NCBI GenBank assembly: GCA_026874595.1
Contig: CM049319.1
Location: forward strand, 19,263,101 to 19,327,100
DNA from: Sipunculus nudus
Lineage: Eukaryota; Annelida; Sipuncula; Golfingiida; Sipunculidae
DNA: 64,000 bases
Reading direction: 5' to 3'
The notes beneath the pieces are model-generated. The model saw nothing but the letters and a program-made list of their open reading frames with translations. It had not been told where the DNA came from and made no database searches. Shown here in pieces: positions 31,390-41,350 of the stretch. Both the position numbers and the translations under genes were made by a program. The first letter of the stretch is position 1, and every line of letters begins with the position of its first letter.

Positions 31390-33412
31390 GACGTCCCCCC
31401 ACCGACTTCTTAAAACCGTTGCTACCGGCCTTTTTGGATTTGGGCTGCCTATAGCTGCCCTTATCCTTTTTGGATGATGCGTTACTGGCTGGTACCGATC
31501 GAGCTCTCGGCTCCTCACGGTCCTTTTCCGTTCCTCTGTCCGACAGCGCCGTCCACGACAATTCTAGGCCTAGGTGCCTAGTAGCCGACTTCTTCACCAC
31601 TGTTACGGCCCGTTCTCTGGGCTCATTGACTTTCGCCAGCTTCAGCGTTTCTGTGATCACTTCACAGAGAAACTTTATCAGTTTCTCTGGGTTGATCTCT
31701 AGCATAGCCTGGCTTTCAGCCACGGCTTGCTCCTCCGCCGGAGCTACCCCCTTTTCCGTTACATTGCGGTTTTTGGCCGCGGCCCGCCCTCCGGCAAGCC
31801 TGGTGGACGTGCTACCGCTAGCCACGACCTGCCCCCTTTCGGGAGCGGGAGCCTTCTGGGTCCTTACAGCCTCTGAGGCCGTGGGTCCCCGGGAGCCTCT
31901 GGTGATTTTGGCGTAGGTCACGCCAGTCTGGTGGGCTTTGCCTTTCCTGCCTTCCGCGCTCTTGCTGGTCGGCTTCCCTTCAGTGCCGTGTTTAGCCGTT
32001 GTCGGCCTCTGCCGGGCACCTTTGAAGGCTGTACAGCCCCTGTACATCGCCCTGTGGTCGCCCCCGCAGTTTGCACATTTTGGCTTGCTCTTGTCGGCTG
32101 CCCTTCGACAATCTTTGGCATAGTGGCCTGCCTCGCCACAGTGCCTGCACCTGCCAGCCTTAGTGCATACTTTGGCCGTGTGCCCGAACTGGTAGCAGTT
32201 CAGGCACTGGATCGGCTCTACGGCCTTCCGGAAAGCCTCGCAGCGTATACGCTCGCTCCCGTACCTGAACCCGTGCTCGAGTGCCCTCGTAGCGCTCTCG
32301 CTCTGCTGAAAGTGCACGAGCACCTTCCACACCGGCTTTTTTCCGTGCCTGAGCCGCACGACCTCTTTGGCTTTTAAGCCCTGTTCATTTAACTCCGCCA
32401 TGATCTCCTCTGTTGAGATATGCGGGCTCATTCCTCTGGCCACCACCGATGTTTGTTGGGTGCCCTCTGGTTTGGCTTGCTTGTTGCCCCGTGCAAGCTC
32501 CACCACTACCTTGGGCCCCGCCTTGATCAGTGGGCGCCAGTCGGGCCTGGCTTCCCTTGCTGTTTCGGGGAGCGTGACCACCATTACTCCCCTGTCGAAC
32601 TTTGTCTTACAGGCGGAGGTGCCCGTGCACTCCGTCACCAGCCTGTTCATTTTTCTACTGTTCTGCCTGAGGGCTGCCGGTAAGCCCCTGACCCAGTACC
32701 GAGCCAAGCCCTCTTTCTCCTGGTCGGCCACCTCACCTTCCGGCTGGCCGTTCTCCGTGCTCCCTGTCCGTACAGGCGAGCTTCGGGTCGGAGTTCCGTC
32801 CGCTGCTTGATTAACCCGGGTCCCCGGTTTGGTGGGCGACCCGCTATCACCTGAGCGGACTGGATTAGAGGGCGTCGATCTCTCGATCGAGCTCGGGGAC
32901 AGTGTCCTGAGAACCGTCGGCCACTCAGGCGATCCCACGTCTATGATTGGAGACCCCGACCGTTCGGGCGTCCCCGCCTTGTCCGGCCCCGGGACCTCCG
33001 GGGTGACCACTCCCGGGGTCTGCGGGGTTACCACTACCCTGTATGAATCGTTGCCCCTCTCCGGGGAGTCATCGAATAGCTCGAAACTGGCGTCCCCTGT
33101 CGGGGTGGCCGGTACCGAGCTCGGGGAACCCAGCGTAGAGCTTGGCGAGTTCGATGCCCCTTGCATCGCTCCCTCGCCTGCTGGGCTCTGTGAGGCCGAA
33201 CCCTTGTTCGCGCCTCGACCCTCCATCTCGGTCCGCACGTCCGCCGCCTGCGCTCTACCGATGCTCTCCGTGATGAGCCCCGTAATCATCTGGAGGGCGT
33301 CAGGCCCGTGCCTTGCTGCCTGCTGCAGCCCACCTGTGATCTGGGTGAGACCCGGGATCACTTCTCTTTCCCTCTGAGAAAGCACCAACAGCCTGGTAAG
33401 TGCTTCCGCCAT
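31382..33412 (-). CDS. Element B ORF1: gag-like RNA-binding protein with three CCHC knuckles
   Basis: 676 residues from ATG 33412. The frame is open 45 codons further upstream but has no AUG there. In order: a helical start; a Ser/Pro/Thr/Gly-rich disordered stretch to about residue 220; a PRE_C2HC-like region (about 235-395); knuckles CLNCYQFGHTAKVC, CRHCGEAGHYAKDC and CANCGGDHRAMYRGC at about 403-460; then a basic tail with a helical segment (about 595-645). It would bind element RNA and form the RNP with ORF2p. The last codons overlap the ORF2 start by 8 nt. Compared with family A ORF1 the knuckles align well, but the linkers are unrelated in composition. Confidence 0.93.
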   Translation of the reverse strand: MAEALTRLLVLSQREREVIPGLTQITGGLQQAARHGPDALQMITGLITESIGRAQAADVRTEMEGRGANKGSASQSPAGEGAMQGASNSPSSTLGSPSSVPATPTGDASFELFDDSPERGNDSYRVVVTPQTPGVVTPEVPGPDKAGTPERSGSPIIDVGSPEWPTVLRTLSPSSIERSTPSNPVRSGDSGSPTKPGTRVNQAADGTPTRSSPVRTGSTENGQPEGEVADQEKEGLARYWVRGLPAALRQNSRKMNRLVTECTGTSACKTKFDRGVMVVTLPETAREARPDWRPLIKAGPKVVVELARGNKQAKPEGTQQTSVVARGMSPHISTEEIMAELNEQGLKAKEVVRLRHGKKPVWKVLVHFQQSESATRALEHGFRYGSERIRCEAFRKAVEPIQCLNCYQFGHTAKVCTKAGRCRHCGEAGHYAKDCRRAADKSKPKCANCGGDHRAMYRGCTAFKGARQRPTTAKHGTEGKPTSKSAEGRKGKAHQTGVTYAKITRGSRGPTASEAVRTQKAPAPERGQVVASGSTSTRLAGGRAAAKNRNVTEKGVAPAEEQAVAESQAMLEINPEKLIKFLCEVITETLKLAKVNEPRERAVTVVKKSATRHLGLELSWTALSDRGTEKDREEPRARSVPASNASSKKDKGSYRQPKSKKAGSNGFKKSVGGRHG

Positions 33413-33449
33413 TCTTTTATTCAGTGCCCTCTCACTGAATTGTCTAGAT

Positions 33450-33594
33450 ATACTCCCGCTCGGGCAGTATTTTGGTTTCCCGACCTTTCTCGATATATTC
33501 CTTTTGGGAATATATCGGGCTTTTCCTCTCGCCCTTTTTGACCTCACTCCTCTGTCGGGTCTTATTATTTTATTCCCGTTCGGGCAATAAAATA
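33450..33594. repeat. Three hairpins in the ORF1-proximal 5' UTR of B
   Basis: 33450-33470: ATACT/AGTAT outer and CCCG/CGGG inner stem. 33491-33517: perfect 11-bp stem CGATATATTCC/GGAATATATCG with a 5-nt loop. 33566-33594: TATTTTATT/AATAAAATA outer and CCCG/CGGG inner stem. The first and third share a CCCG-N2-CGGG core with a bulged C but have different outer stems. Confidence 0.6.
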
Positions 33595-33678
33595 CTTTTG
33601 GATTCTCTCTCCGCCTCCTGCCTCTATTTTCGCCCCGATTGCTCGTACCTGTTCAGGCTACGATTTCTCTTTTCAGTA

Positions 33679-33714
33679 GATAGGTTGTTTCCAGAGCGTG
33701 GAAGACAACTTATC
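33679..33714. repeat. Hairpin with AGAGCG loop, B 5' UTR
   Basis: Left arm 33679-33692 (GATAGGTTGTTTCC) pairs with right arm 33700-33714 apart from two wobble-type mismatches. The loop AGAGCGT resembles the core of the short hairpins that follow. Confidence 0.55.
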
Positions 33715-33736
33715 TTCAGATGATCCGTGAGCCAGC

Positions 33737-33881
33737 GAGCCGAGAGCGGGCTCTATTCAGCAGTTTTTTACCCAGAGCCGGGCTTAAAACTGTGAGCTTT
33801 GTGGACGGTCGGGCCGAGAGCTAGCCCTTGAGCCGAGAGCAGGCTCAATGAATGAGTTAATTAACTGTACCGAGAGCGGGT
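33737..33881. repeat. Iterated short hairpins with GAGAGC core, B 5' UTR
   Basis: At 33737-33753 (GAGCC/GGCTC), 33811-33827 (GGGC/GCCC), 33830-33846 (GAGCC/GGCTC) and 33869-33881 (ACC/GGT), each stem encloses the sequence CGAGAGC or GAGAGC. The stem sequence differs between members while the enclosed core is kept. A further AGAGCCGGGCTT lies near 33774. Confidence 0.55.
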
Positions 33882-34061
33882 ATCTGTTAATTAGTTCTTT
33901 GTAGGTTTCACCTACCCCGGAGCCAACAAGAAAATTCGAAAAAGTGATACTTTACCTGATTCCCCTAAAGTAACCTTAACTTATAGAACTAAGCCCTAGC
34001 TAAGATGCACTTGTTTGGGGATGGCAGTACTGAAAAGCTGAAAAGCTGAAAAAGATAGACT

Positions 34062-34215
34062 AGTCCTAAAGAGGACTGTTGTGGGTGGCTCCTATCACCA
34101 GACTCGCTAATCACTAATGTGAATAGCTTGACTGGGAAGTTAGGCGCCAGTGAGTCTGCTGTGTCTCCGCGTCTCTGTCCACTTGACTAATTAGGCGGTG
34201 GTGGTCTAATTAGAG
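34062..34215. promoter_or_regulatory. 5' UTR module of B shared with family A
   Basis: In order: AGTCCTAAAGAGGACT (34062-34077), GGGTGGC, CACTAATGTGAATAG (34112-34126), CTAATTAGAG (34206-34215). Family A has the same four blocks in the same order at 7888-7983, with different spacers. The rest of the two 5' UTRs do not align by eye. Confidence 0.6.
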
Positions 34216-34258
34216 CTGCTCCCAGGCACGTCCGTTCTCCACGGCTGCTGGGACCGCA

Positions 34259-34271
34259 ATGGGGCGTATTC
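34259..34271. repeat. Right target-site duplication of element B
   Basis: Exact 13-bp match to 27941-27953. A perfect duplication points to a fairly recent insertion by target-primed reverse transcription. Confidence 0.9.
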
Positions 34272-35465
34272 GAGGGTCGTGGGTCAATTAATGTGGGTCG
34301 CGGCCCCGGCCTAGTGCCATGGCTTGACCTGTTGGTTGATTGTTGTGTTTTGTAGTATGTAAAACAGGGGATGCCAGCTGCAGCGGGGTAAGTTGTGTAC
34401 CCGCCGCAGCTAGGATCCGATGTTTGATTGATGGTCTGGGTGTTTTTTTCTAATTTTCTGGGCCTGATATTTCTTATAATTTTTATTATTTTTCGACGTA
34501 ATTTCGTGAAACTCGGGAATGGATAAAGTTTAGTGTGTCCTGTTAATTTGGAGTTTCTATTACTATTTTAAGTGCGTAAATTTTGTTCCTGAAATTTGTA
34601 CGGGCCGATGTTCAGTAACTAATTTGTGTGGAGGGATGGGATGTCTTAGGGGTCAATTAATGTAGGTTGCGGCCCCTGCCTAGTGCCTTGGCCTGACCTG
34701 TTAATTGATGCTTAATGCGTGTTGTATACCAAACAGGGGATGCCAGCTGCAGCGGGATAAGTATTGTTCCCGCCGCAGCTAGGATCCGATGCTTAGTTGA
34801 TGGTCGGGCCGGTTTTTACTGATTTTGGCATTAATTTTTTTCCAAAATTTCTATTTTTATTTGCCGAAACTTCTTAATGTTTAAGTCTAGGGCGGGTTCT
34901 GTGGGTTTTGAGGAAATTGGGGTTGTATTTTATTTTCCAGTTTGTTAATTTGGTTGCTAAAGTTGGTACGGGGCGTTGTTTCGCTTATAAATTTTGGAGG
35001 GCCGGGGAGTGATTTTTCTTTAGTTTTGAACCTTATGTAAACTCGTTAATATTTGGTTTTTAATTTAGAAATTTGGGGGAGTGGAAGATTTTAGAAAGTT
35101 CTTTTGGTTTTCGCTATAATTTTGGGCTTTGGGGAATAATAGGTTGGTTAATTTTGGGGGTGAAATGGATACGGGCCTTAGTTGTGCTTAATTGATTGTG
35201 GAGACCTTGTATGCAAATTAGGGGATGCCAGCTGCAGGGGTCTAATTTACCTCTGCAGATTCGATCCCCCTGTTGCTCGAAGGTCGGGGTGTGTTGAATG
35301 GAGGTCAGGTCGGTTTACAGGTGCGGGGTCGCGACCCATATTGCTGACCTCTTGTTTTTGTGAGTGTTGGGTTCTGTGTTGTGTGTATCCGTTGAGAAGG
35401 CTTGTTGGTGTAGTTTTTTGGATGTTTAATATATAGTTTATTTGTTTTATTAATTATTTACTATG

Positions 35466-36470
35466 TTATTGTTGATTTTGTCCTTCTAGAATGTAATCTA
35501 GAGGGGACTTTATTTTTATATTGTTTTTTGGTTGTGTGTAATCGTGTTGATATTTAAGTAGTTTTATTGTGTCCAGTTCTTTTATTCTTTCATAGGAGTT
35601 TGTTGCTTGTTCTTTTAAATATTCAGTGATTTTGGGGGTGTTTGTTTTTTCTCTTAATTCGTCTGTTTTTCTTAGTTTGTGTGTTCTGAGAATGGCTCTC
35701 AGTGCTTTATTTTGTGTGATTTCTAGTTTATTTAACATTGTTTTTCCTGCGCCTAGGAACGCAATGGACCCATATGTGCCTATAGGGCGGATCCATTGTT
35801 TGTACAGGTAGCTTGCCGTTTCTATTTTCGGTCCGTCATGTTTGTAGCACAGAGCTTTTAGAATATTTACTCTGTTCCACATTCTTTGGATTATATTTTC
35901 GATGTGTGGTTTCCAGGTGGCTCTTGAGTCGAATGTTACACCTAGAAATTTTGCTTCTTTGTGTTCTTTGAGGTCCTCTCCTAATAATTCTAGGGGCTCG
36001 AAATATTTGGGTTTTTTAGCTTTTGTGAATAAAACAGTTTGTGTTTTTGAGGGGTTTAAGCGGACTCTCCAGTCGTCGCACCAATCTTCTATTCTTTGTA
36101 ATTGGGCCTGTACTTTATTTCTGGAGTATTTTGGGTTCGTGTCGGTCGACCAGATGGCGATGTCGTCAGCGTATTGTGATACGCATAGTTGTTGTCCTGA
36201 TTTGGGGATGTCATTTACATACATTATGTATAGTAGAGGGCTGAGAACAGAGCCCTGGGGGGTCCCTGCTTTAAGAGTTATTTCCTGTGATAGGGTCCCT
36301 TTAACTTTTACTCTAAGTGTCCTGTTGTGTAAAAAGGATGAAATTAGTCTGATTATTTTATTTGGTAGATGGGATTTCATTATTTTGTATCTGATTCCGT
36401 CGGACCATACGGAGTCAAAAGCCTTTTCCACATCGAGGAATGTGGCCAGGGTATATTGACTCCGTTTAAA
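35466..36470 (-). pseudogene. Family A ORF2 C-terminal fragment, copy A5
   Basis: About 335 residues, starting just before the RT motif LDVEKAFDSVW and containing GTPQGS and YADD down to the normal stop. The endonuclease and the N-terminal RT regions are missing. No in-frame AUG heads it. Broken remnant. Confidence 0.8.
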
Positions 36471-36610
36471 TCCGTTTACTGTATCACTGGACGGGCCTTA
36501 GTTGTACTTAATTGATTGTGGAGACCTTGTATGCAAATTAGGGGATGCCAGCTGCAGGGGTCTAATTTACCTCTGCAGATTCGATCCCCCTATTGCTCGA
36601 AGGTCGGGGT

Positions 36611-36672
36611 CAAAGGCCTTCCGTTCCGTGCATGTCTGAAGGGCTTAAAAACAAGATTCGATTCGATTCGAT
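36611..36672 (+). mobile_element. 62-bp insert with (ATTCG)n end and 7-bp duplication, in the A6 3' UTR
   Basis: Flanked by TCGGGGT at 36604-36610 and 36673-36679. The other copies have a single TCGGGGT at this site. The insert ends in an ATTCG/GATTC repeat, as expected of the 3' end of a severely 5'-truncated LINE or SINE with a microsatellite tail. The source family is not recognised. Confidence 0.6.
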
Positions 36673-36853
36673 TCGGGGTGTGTTGAATGGAGGTCAGGTT
36701 GGTTTACAGGTGCGGGGTCGCGACCCATATTACTGACCTCTTGTTTTTGTGAGTGTTGGGTTCTGTGTTGTGTGTATCCGTTGTGAAGGCTTGTTGGTGT
36801 GGTTATTGGATGTTTAATATATAATTTATTTATTTTATTAATTATTTACTATG

Positions 36854-39730
36854 TTATTGTTGATTTTGTCCTTCTAGAATGTAATCTAGAGGGGACTTTA
36901 TTTTTATGTTGTTTTTAGGTTGTGTGTAATCGTGTTGATATTTAAGTAGTTTTATTGTGTCCAGTTCTTTTATTCTTTCATAGGAGTTTGTTGCTTGTTC
37001 TTTTAAATATTCAGTGATTTTGGGGGTGTTTGTTTTTTCTCTTAATTCGTCTGTTTTTCTTAGTTTGTGTGTTCTGAGAATGGCTCTCAGTGCTTTATTT
37101 TGTGTGATTTCTAATTTATTTAACATTGTTTTTCCTGCGCCTAGGAACGCAATGGACCCATATGTGCCTATAGGGCGGATCCATTGTTTGTACAGGTAAC
37201 TGGCCGTTTCTGCTTTCGGTCCGTCATGTTTGTAGCACAGAGCTTTTAGAATATTTACTCTGTTCCACATTCTTTGGATTATATTTTCGATGTGTGGTTT
37301 CCAGGTGGCTCTTGAGTCGAATGTTACACCTAGAAATTTTGCCTCTTTGTGTTCTTTGAGGTCCTCTCCTAATAATTCTAGGGGCTCGAAATATTTGGGT
37401 TTTTTAGCTTTTGTAAATAAGACAGTTTGTGTTTTTGAGGGGTTTAAGCGGACTCTCCAGTCGTCGCACCAATCTTCTATTCTTTGTAATTGGGCCTGTA
37501 CTTTATTTCTGGAGTATTTTGGGTTCGTGTCGGTCGACCAGATGGCGATGTCGTCAGCGTATTGTGATACGCATAGTTGTTGTCCTGATTTGGGGATGTC
37601 ATTTACATACATTATGTATAGTAGAGGGCTGAGAACAGAGCCCTGGGGGGTCCCTGCCTTAAGAGTTATTTCCTGTGATAGGGTCCCTTTAACTTTTACT
37701 CTAAGTGTCCTGTTGTGTAAAAAGGATGAAATGAGTCTGATTATTTTATTCGGTAGATGGGATTTCATTATTTTGTATCTGATTCCGTCTGACCATACGG
37801 AGTCAAAAGCCTTTTCCACATCGAGGAATGTGGCCAGGGTATATTGACTCCGTTTAAAGCCTGTGGTTATTGATTGGCTAAGTCGGAGGATGTGGTCGGT
37901 GGTGGATCTGCCCGCTCTGAACCCGGACTGATCTTGGTTAAAATATGGGCCCCCCAATTCGGGAGGTCGGTTGTCCAAAAACGTGGTTATTCTATTTTTT
38001 AGGATTTTTTCAAATAATTTTCCTATACAGGGGAGTAAGCTGATAGGCCTGAAATTTGTTGGTTTGTCTTGTGTTTTGCCGGGTTTTGGAATCATTGTTA
38101 CTACGGCTTTTTTCCAATCGTCTGGGAAGTATCCCCAGTTAATGCAGAGTGTGTATAATTTCGCTATTCTTTCTAAACAGGTGTCGGGGAGTTTTTTTAA
38201 TATTACGTAGTTAATGTTGTCTGCGCCTGGGGCTGATTTTCCCTTGGCTGTTTTAAGTGCGCGTTTTATTTCAATTAGCGCAACGGGCCTGACTGCGGGA
38301 TCATTATCATCTGTTTCATTTATTTGTGTTTGTAATGGTTTGAATAAAGTCGGGTTGTTTTCTATAGTTTCAGTAACTGTATCATAGAGTTCTTCATTAA
38401 AATCTTCATCTTCTGGTGTTGTGTGTATTTTTTCCAGGGTGTTCGCGAATAAATCTGCTTTGCTTTGTGGGGTTTCGGCTACGGAGCCGTCGGGTTTTAA
38501 CAGTGGTTGGGATTGCCCTGTGCTGGGATTTGTTCTTGTGTTTGAATATTGTTTGAATTTGTTCCAAAATTGTTTTGTGTTTGTTTTATCATCTAAGCTA
38601 TTTATGTAGTCTGTCCATTGTGTGCGTTTTTGTTCTAGGATAGCTTTTTGTGTTAGTTTATTTATTCTATTATATAGATGGTTCGCTTCGGCCGTGCGGG
38701 TCCGTTTTTGATAATTTCGGACTCGGCGACGGAGTTTTACAAGTTCCCTGATTCTGGGTGTGAAGTGCCACCAATTTCTGTTTTTATTTATTTTTTCGGG
38801 CGCTATTATATTAATAGCTTCGGTGATGGACTGGGTCATCTCGTATGTCAGGTTATCGATTTGGAGGTGGGTAATAACATCCACCTCGTCAGGATCGGTC
38901 ATTTTTTCGTCCGTGTATTTTTGGAATTTTCCCCAGTCTGCGTTTTTCAGGTCTCTGAATTTTTTCGGGGGCGCGACCTGTGGTGCCCAGTTTATATCTA
39001 AATGGATTGGGAGATGATCTGAACCTATATCCTCTCCCACATAATATTCAGAACTTAAAGCTAATTCTGGCGTGGCTAGAGCGAGGTCTAGTATATTCCA
39101 CGCTCCGTTTGCGGTGTTAAAGTAAGTCGGGTTTTCGTCATTTAATAGTATTAAATTACCGTCTGAGAGTTCATTCATTAATATTCTCCCAGACTCGTTT
39201 GTGTACCGCGCTCCGTAATTTTCATGAGGGGCGTTCAGGTCTCCGAGGATTATGTAATTTTTACTGTTATTTCTGATTTTTTGGAATATTTGCGGTTGTA
39301 ATTTGTTTTGTGGCGGATTGTAATAAACTATTATATCTAGGGGGGAGGTTGTGTTTTGTTCGTTGTTTATGCGCACGGAGAGGGCTTCTGCTTTAAAATG
39401 CCCGAACCATTTGTTTATAGTATAGTTTAGTTGTCTATCTATGCAAATGGCCGTGCCCCCTCCGGCTCCTGTTTTTCTGTCTGCTCTGATTAAGTCGTAG
39501 GGTCCCATCGAGAAATGGGTACCCGGTTTGAGTTTTGTTTCTGTTATCAGAGCGATTTGTATGTTGTTTTTTGTTAAATAATTTAATAAACTTTGTTTTT
39601 TGGTGGTTAGGCTGTTTGTATTTATGTGAATGATCTTGAGTTTGTCGTTTGGGGTGTTAGGGGGGTTGTTAGTATTACTACTATTATTATTATTTACAAT
39701 ATTGAATTTAATAATTTTGAGTTGTTTTAT
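36854..39730 (-). CDS. Family A ORF2, copy A6: endonuclease and reverse transcriptase, intact
   Basis: About 958 residues from the ATA codon (39730-39728) overlapping the ORF1 stop TAA (39729-39727), or 884 from the internal AUG at 39508. All motifs are present: HINTNSL, GDLNAPH, SDHLPI, LDVEKAFDSVW, GTPQGS and YADD. It differs from A1 by a dozen or so scattered residues and by no frameshift. Together with A1 and A2 this makes three open ORF2s next to three damaged ORF1s, which would fit supply of ORF1p from elsewhere; that is inference. Confidence 0.9.
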   Translation of the reverse strand: MKQLKIIKFNIVNNNNSSNTNNPPNTPNDKLKIIHINTNSLTTKKQSLLNYLTKNNIQIALITETKLKPGTHFSMGPYDLIRADRKTGAGGGTAICIDRQLNYTINKWFGHFKAEALSVRINNEQNTTSPLDIIVYYNPPQNKLQPQIFQKIRNNSKNYIILGDLNAPHENYGARYTNESGRILMNELSDGNLILLNDENPTYFNTANGAWNILDLALATPELALSSEYYVGEDIGSDHLPIHLDINWAPQVAPPKKFRDLKNADWGKFQKYTDEKMTDPDEVDVITHLQIDNLTYEMTQSITEAINIIAPEKINKNRNWWHFTPRIRELVKLRRRVRNYQKRTRTAEANHLYNRINKLTQKAILEQKRTQWTDYINSLDDKTNTKQFWNKFKQYSNTRTNPSTGQSQPLLKPDGSVAETPQSKADLFANTLEKIHTTPEDEDFNEELYDTVTETIENNPTLFKPLQTQINETDDNDPAVRPVALIEIKRALKTAKGKSAPGADNINYVILKKLPDTCLERIAKLYTLCINWGYFPDDWKKAVVTMIPKPGKTQDKPTNFRPISLLPCIGKLFEKILKNRITTFLDNRPPELGGPYFNQDQSGFRAGRSTTDHILRLSQSITTGFKRSQYTLATFLDVEKAFDSVWSDGIRYKIMKSHLPNKIIRLISSFLHNRTLRVKVKGTLSQEITLKAGTPQGSVLSPLLYIMYVNDIPKSGQQLCVSQYADDIAIWSTDTNPKYSRNKVQAQLQRIEDWCDDWRVRLNPSKTQTVLFTKAKKPKYFEPLELLGEDLKEHKEAKFLGVTFDSRATWKPHIENIIQRMWNRVNILKALCYKHDGPKAETASYLYKQWIRPIGTYGSIAFLGAGKTMLNKLEITQNKALRAILRTHKLRKTDELREKTNTPKITEYLKEQATNSYERIKELDTIKLLKYQHDYTQPKNNIKIKSPLDYILEGQNQQ

Positions 39731-41350
39731 CGGGATAATGCAGGGAATTCCTGCATGTATTTGTTGTTTATTTGTTTAATTTTCCTGATGTTTTCTTCAA
39801 CAGTGCGTGGATGCACTGTGAATTGGTAGGCTTGTTTATGCCCTACTGCCAGTATGTTGCAGATTTCAGTCATGGTTTTATCTGGGAGTAGTTCCTTTAT
39901 GGTCATGGCCAGGTATGTCATGTTTTTGGTTGCTTGAGCTTCATTTCTTGTGTTGTTTATGATTTGGGGGGGGTGGTGTGGGGATGGGATTTTTGCCCCA
40001 TGCTGGTCGGGCGGGTGCGGGTGCGGGGGTGGGGAGTAGCGGAGTTTTATTTGTTTTTTCTTTATTTATTTTTTCATTTTTTCTATGATCCGAGTTGGCT
40101 TTTTTGTATGTTGGGCAGGATTTAAAGCTGGCGATGTGCTGCCCTTTACAGTTTGCGCATTGCGCTTCAGTTTTGGGTGCGTTGCAGTCTTTCAGGGTGT
40201 GGCCCTGAGTACCGCAACGGAGGCATCTGGGGGGTTGTTTACATGTTTTGGCTGAGTGGCCAAATCTTTGGCAGTTGTAGCATTGCGCTACTTCACTCAG
40301 CTCCTCGTATTTTGTCATTTTGTAGGTTGTGTTGTTAATTTTGATGTTTGTTATTTGTGCTTTAATGTATTTTTCTGGGGTGGCAAAAGTGAGTTTTATG
40401 ACTCTGCTTTTGCCGAGTCTGTGGGCCTCTGTGACCCCAATGTTTTTCAGGCTTTCTTTTATAGTTTGTGTGTTGGTTTCTTCAGGGACGCCCTTGATGA
40501 CTCCCTTTGTAGGTTTTTTGGTGGTTTGTTTGTTTGGTTGTTTGTTTGTTTCAGTTGTAGTATTTTGAGGGGCGGGTTGTGTGTCCATTTCTGTTTCATT
40601 AGTGGTGTTTTTGGTGCGGTTTTCGTTGTTTGTTTGTTGGTTTGTAGGTGGTGATGTGTTTTGTTGTGGGGTGGTTGATATTTTTTGTTTTTTAGCTGAT
40701 TTTGGTGTTTCTGCTTTTGTTTTGTGTTCTGCGGATGGTGATATTTCTTTGCGTTTCGGGGAGGCTGTGGGTTTTGACGTTCTTGTAACCATTTGTACCT
40801 GTATGGGGGCTGGAGTCACGCCCGCTAGTTTCAGTTTTCTTTTAGCTTGTGGTTGGTTGGGTTTGTGTGTTATGTTTGTGTTGTTTTCCGTTTTGAGTTT
40901 TTCTAGTGCTGATTCACAGCACTGAAGTTTGGGTGTTGTTTTGCTGGTTTCTGGTGCGTTTTTTGGTTGTTGTGGTGTCGTGGTTTTGTCTTGGTTTGTT
41001 GTGTTTGTTGCATGTGAATCAGTTGTTTGTTCTGGTTTGATTGTGTTCTGGTTATTTTTTCCTGTTATGATTAGCCGCATTTCTTTGATTTCGTTTGTTA
41101 ATAGTCTGATTTGGTCTTTTTGTTCCGAAAGTTCTTTGTTTTGTTTTGCTATTGTTTCTTGTAGAAACGCTATGAAATCTTGCGTTTCATCTCCATTTTG
41201 TTTTTGGTTTGCAGTTTGTTTTTTCTTTAGTTCCTTGTTCAATTTTGATTTTGCTGCTGTTTGTTTGGTTTTGGTTTTGTTTGCTTTATCCCTACAGGAG
41301 TCCATAAAATCCACTGTAGGGATGAGTTTGTTTTCAGTACGGGCGGCCAT
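39727..41350 (-). pseudogene. Family A ORF1, copy A6, frameshifted after the zinc knuckles
   Basis: Starts at ATG 41350 and keeps the coiled coil, Thr/Asn-rich linker, PRE_C2HC-like region and all three CCHC knuckles. It continues past the A1 stop position with a Pro-rich stretch. A run of 8 G at 39966-39973 (7 in A1 at 6265-6271) then shifts the frame, so it ends early at about 469 residues. The original C-terminus (MTYLAMTIKELLPDK onward) is in another frame to 39727. The error sits in a homopolymer, so a sequencing error is possible and the gene could be intact. Confidence 0.82.

Larger units (their letters stand above)
27954..34258 (-). mobile_element. Element B: intact Jockey-like non-LTR retrotransposon, nested in A5
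   Basis: 6.3 kb, complete at both ends. On the minus strand: 5' UTR 33413-34258, ORF1 31382-33412, ORF2 28600-31389, 3' UTR 27954-28599, ending in a short ATGG-type repeat in place of poly(A). GC content is well above that of family A. Both ORFs are open and the duplication is perfect, so it may be recently active. Its proteins share domain order and many motifs with family A, but it is a separate family. Confidence 0.93.
33413..34258 (-). promoter_or_regulatory. 5' UTR of element B with a string of stem-loops
   Basis: About 850 bp without coding sequence. From ORF1 outward it holds three AT-stem hairpins (33450-33594), a 14-15-bp hairpin (33679-33714), a run of short hairpins with a GAGAGC-type loop (33737-33881), and a module shared with family A (34062-34215). 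The element's 5' end is set by the target duplication. Confidence 0.7.
26545..36490 (-). mobile_element. Family A copy A5, split by element B
   Basis: Tail poly(T) 26545-26570. The 3' UTR runs 26571-27953, is interrupted by B, and resumes 34259-35465, followed by an ORF2 fragment to about 36470. It ends in a short scrambled filler (36471-36490) that includes TTACTGTATCACT, like the ORF2 stretch near 4672. No ORF1 and no 5' UTR remain. The left part is almost identical to 571-1950. Confidence 0.8.

Noticed and set aside
33413-33547. Upstream extension of element B ORF1
   Set aside because: Open frame but no AUG; it runs through the 5' UTR hairpins. ATG at 33412 is preferred.
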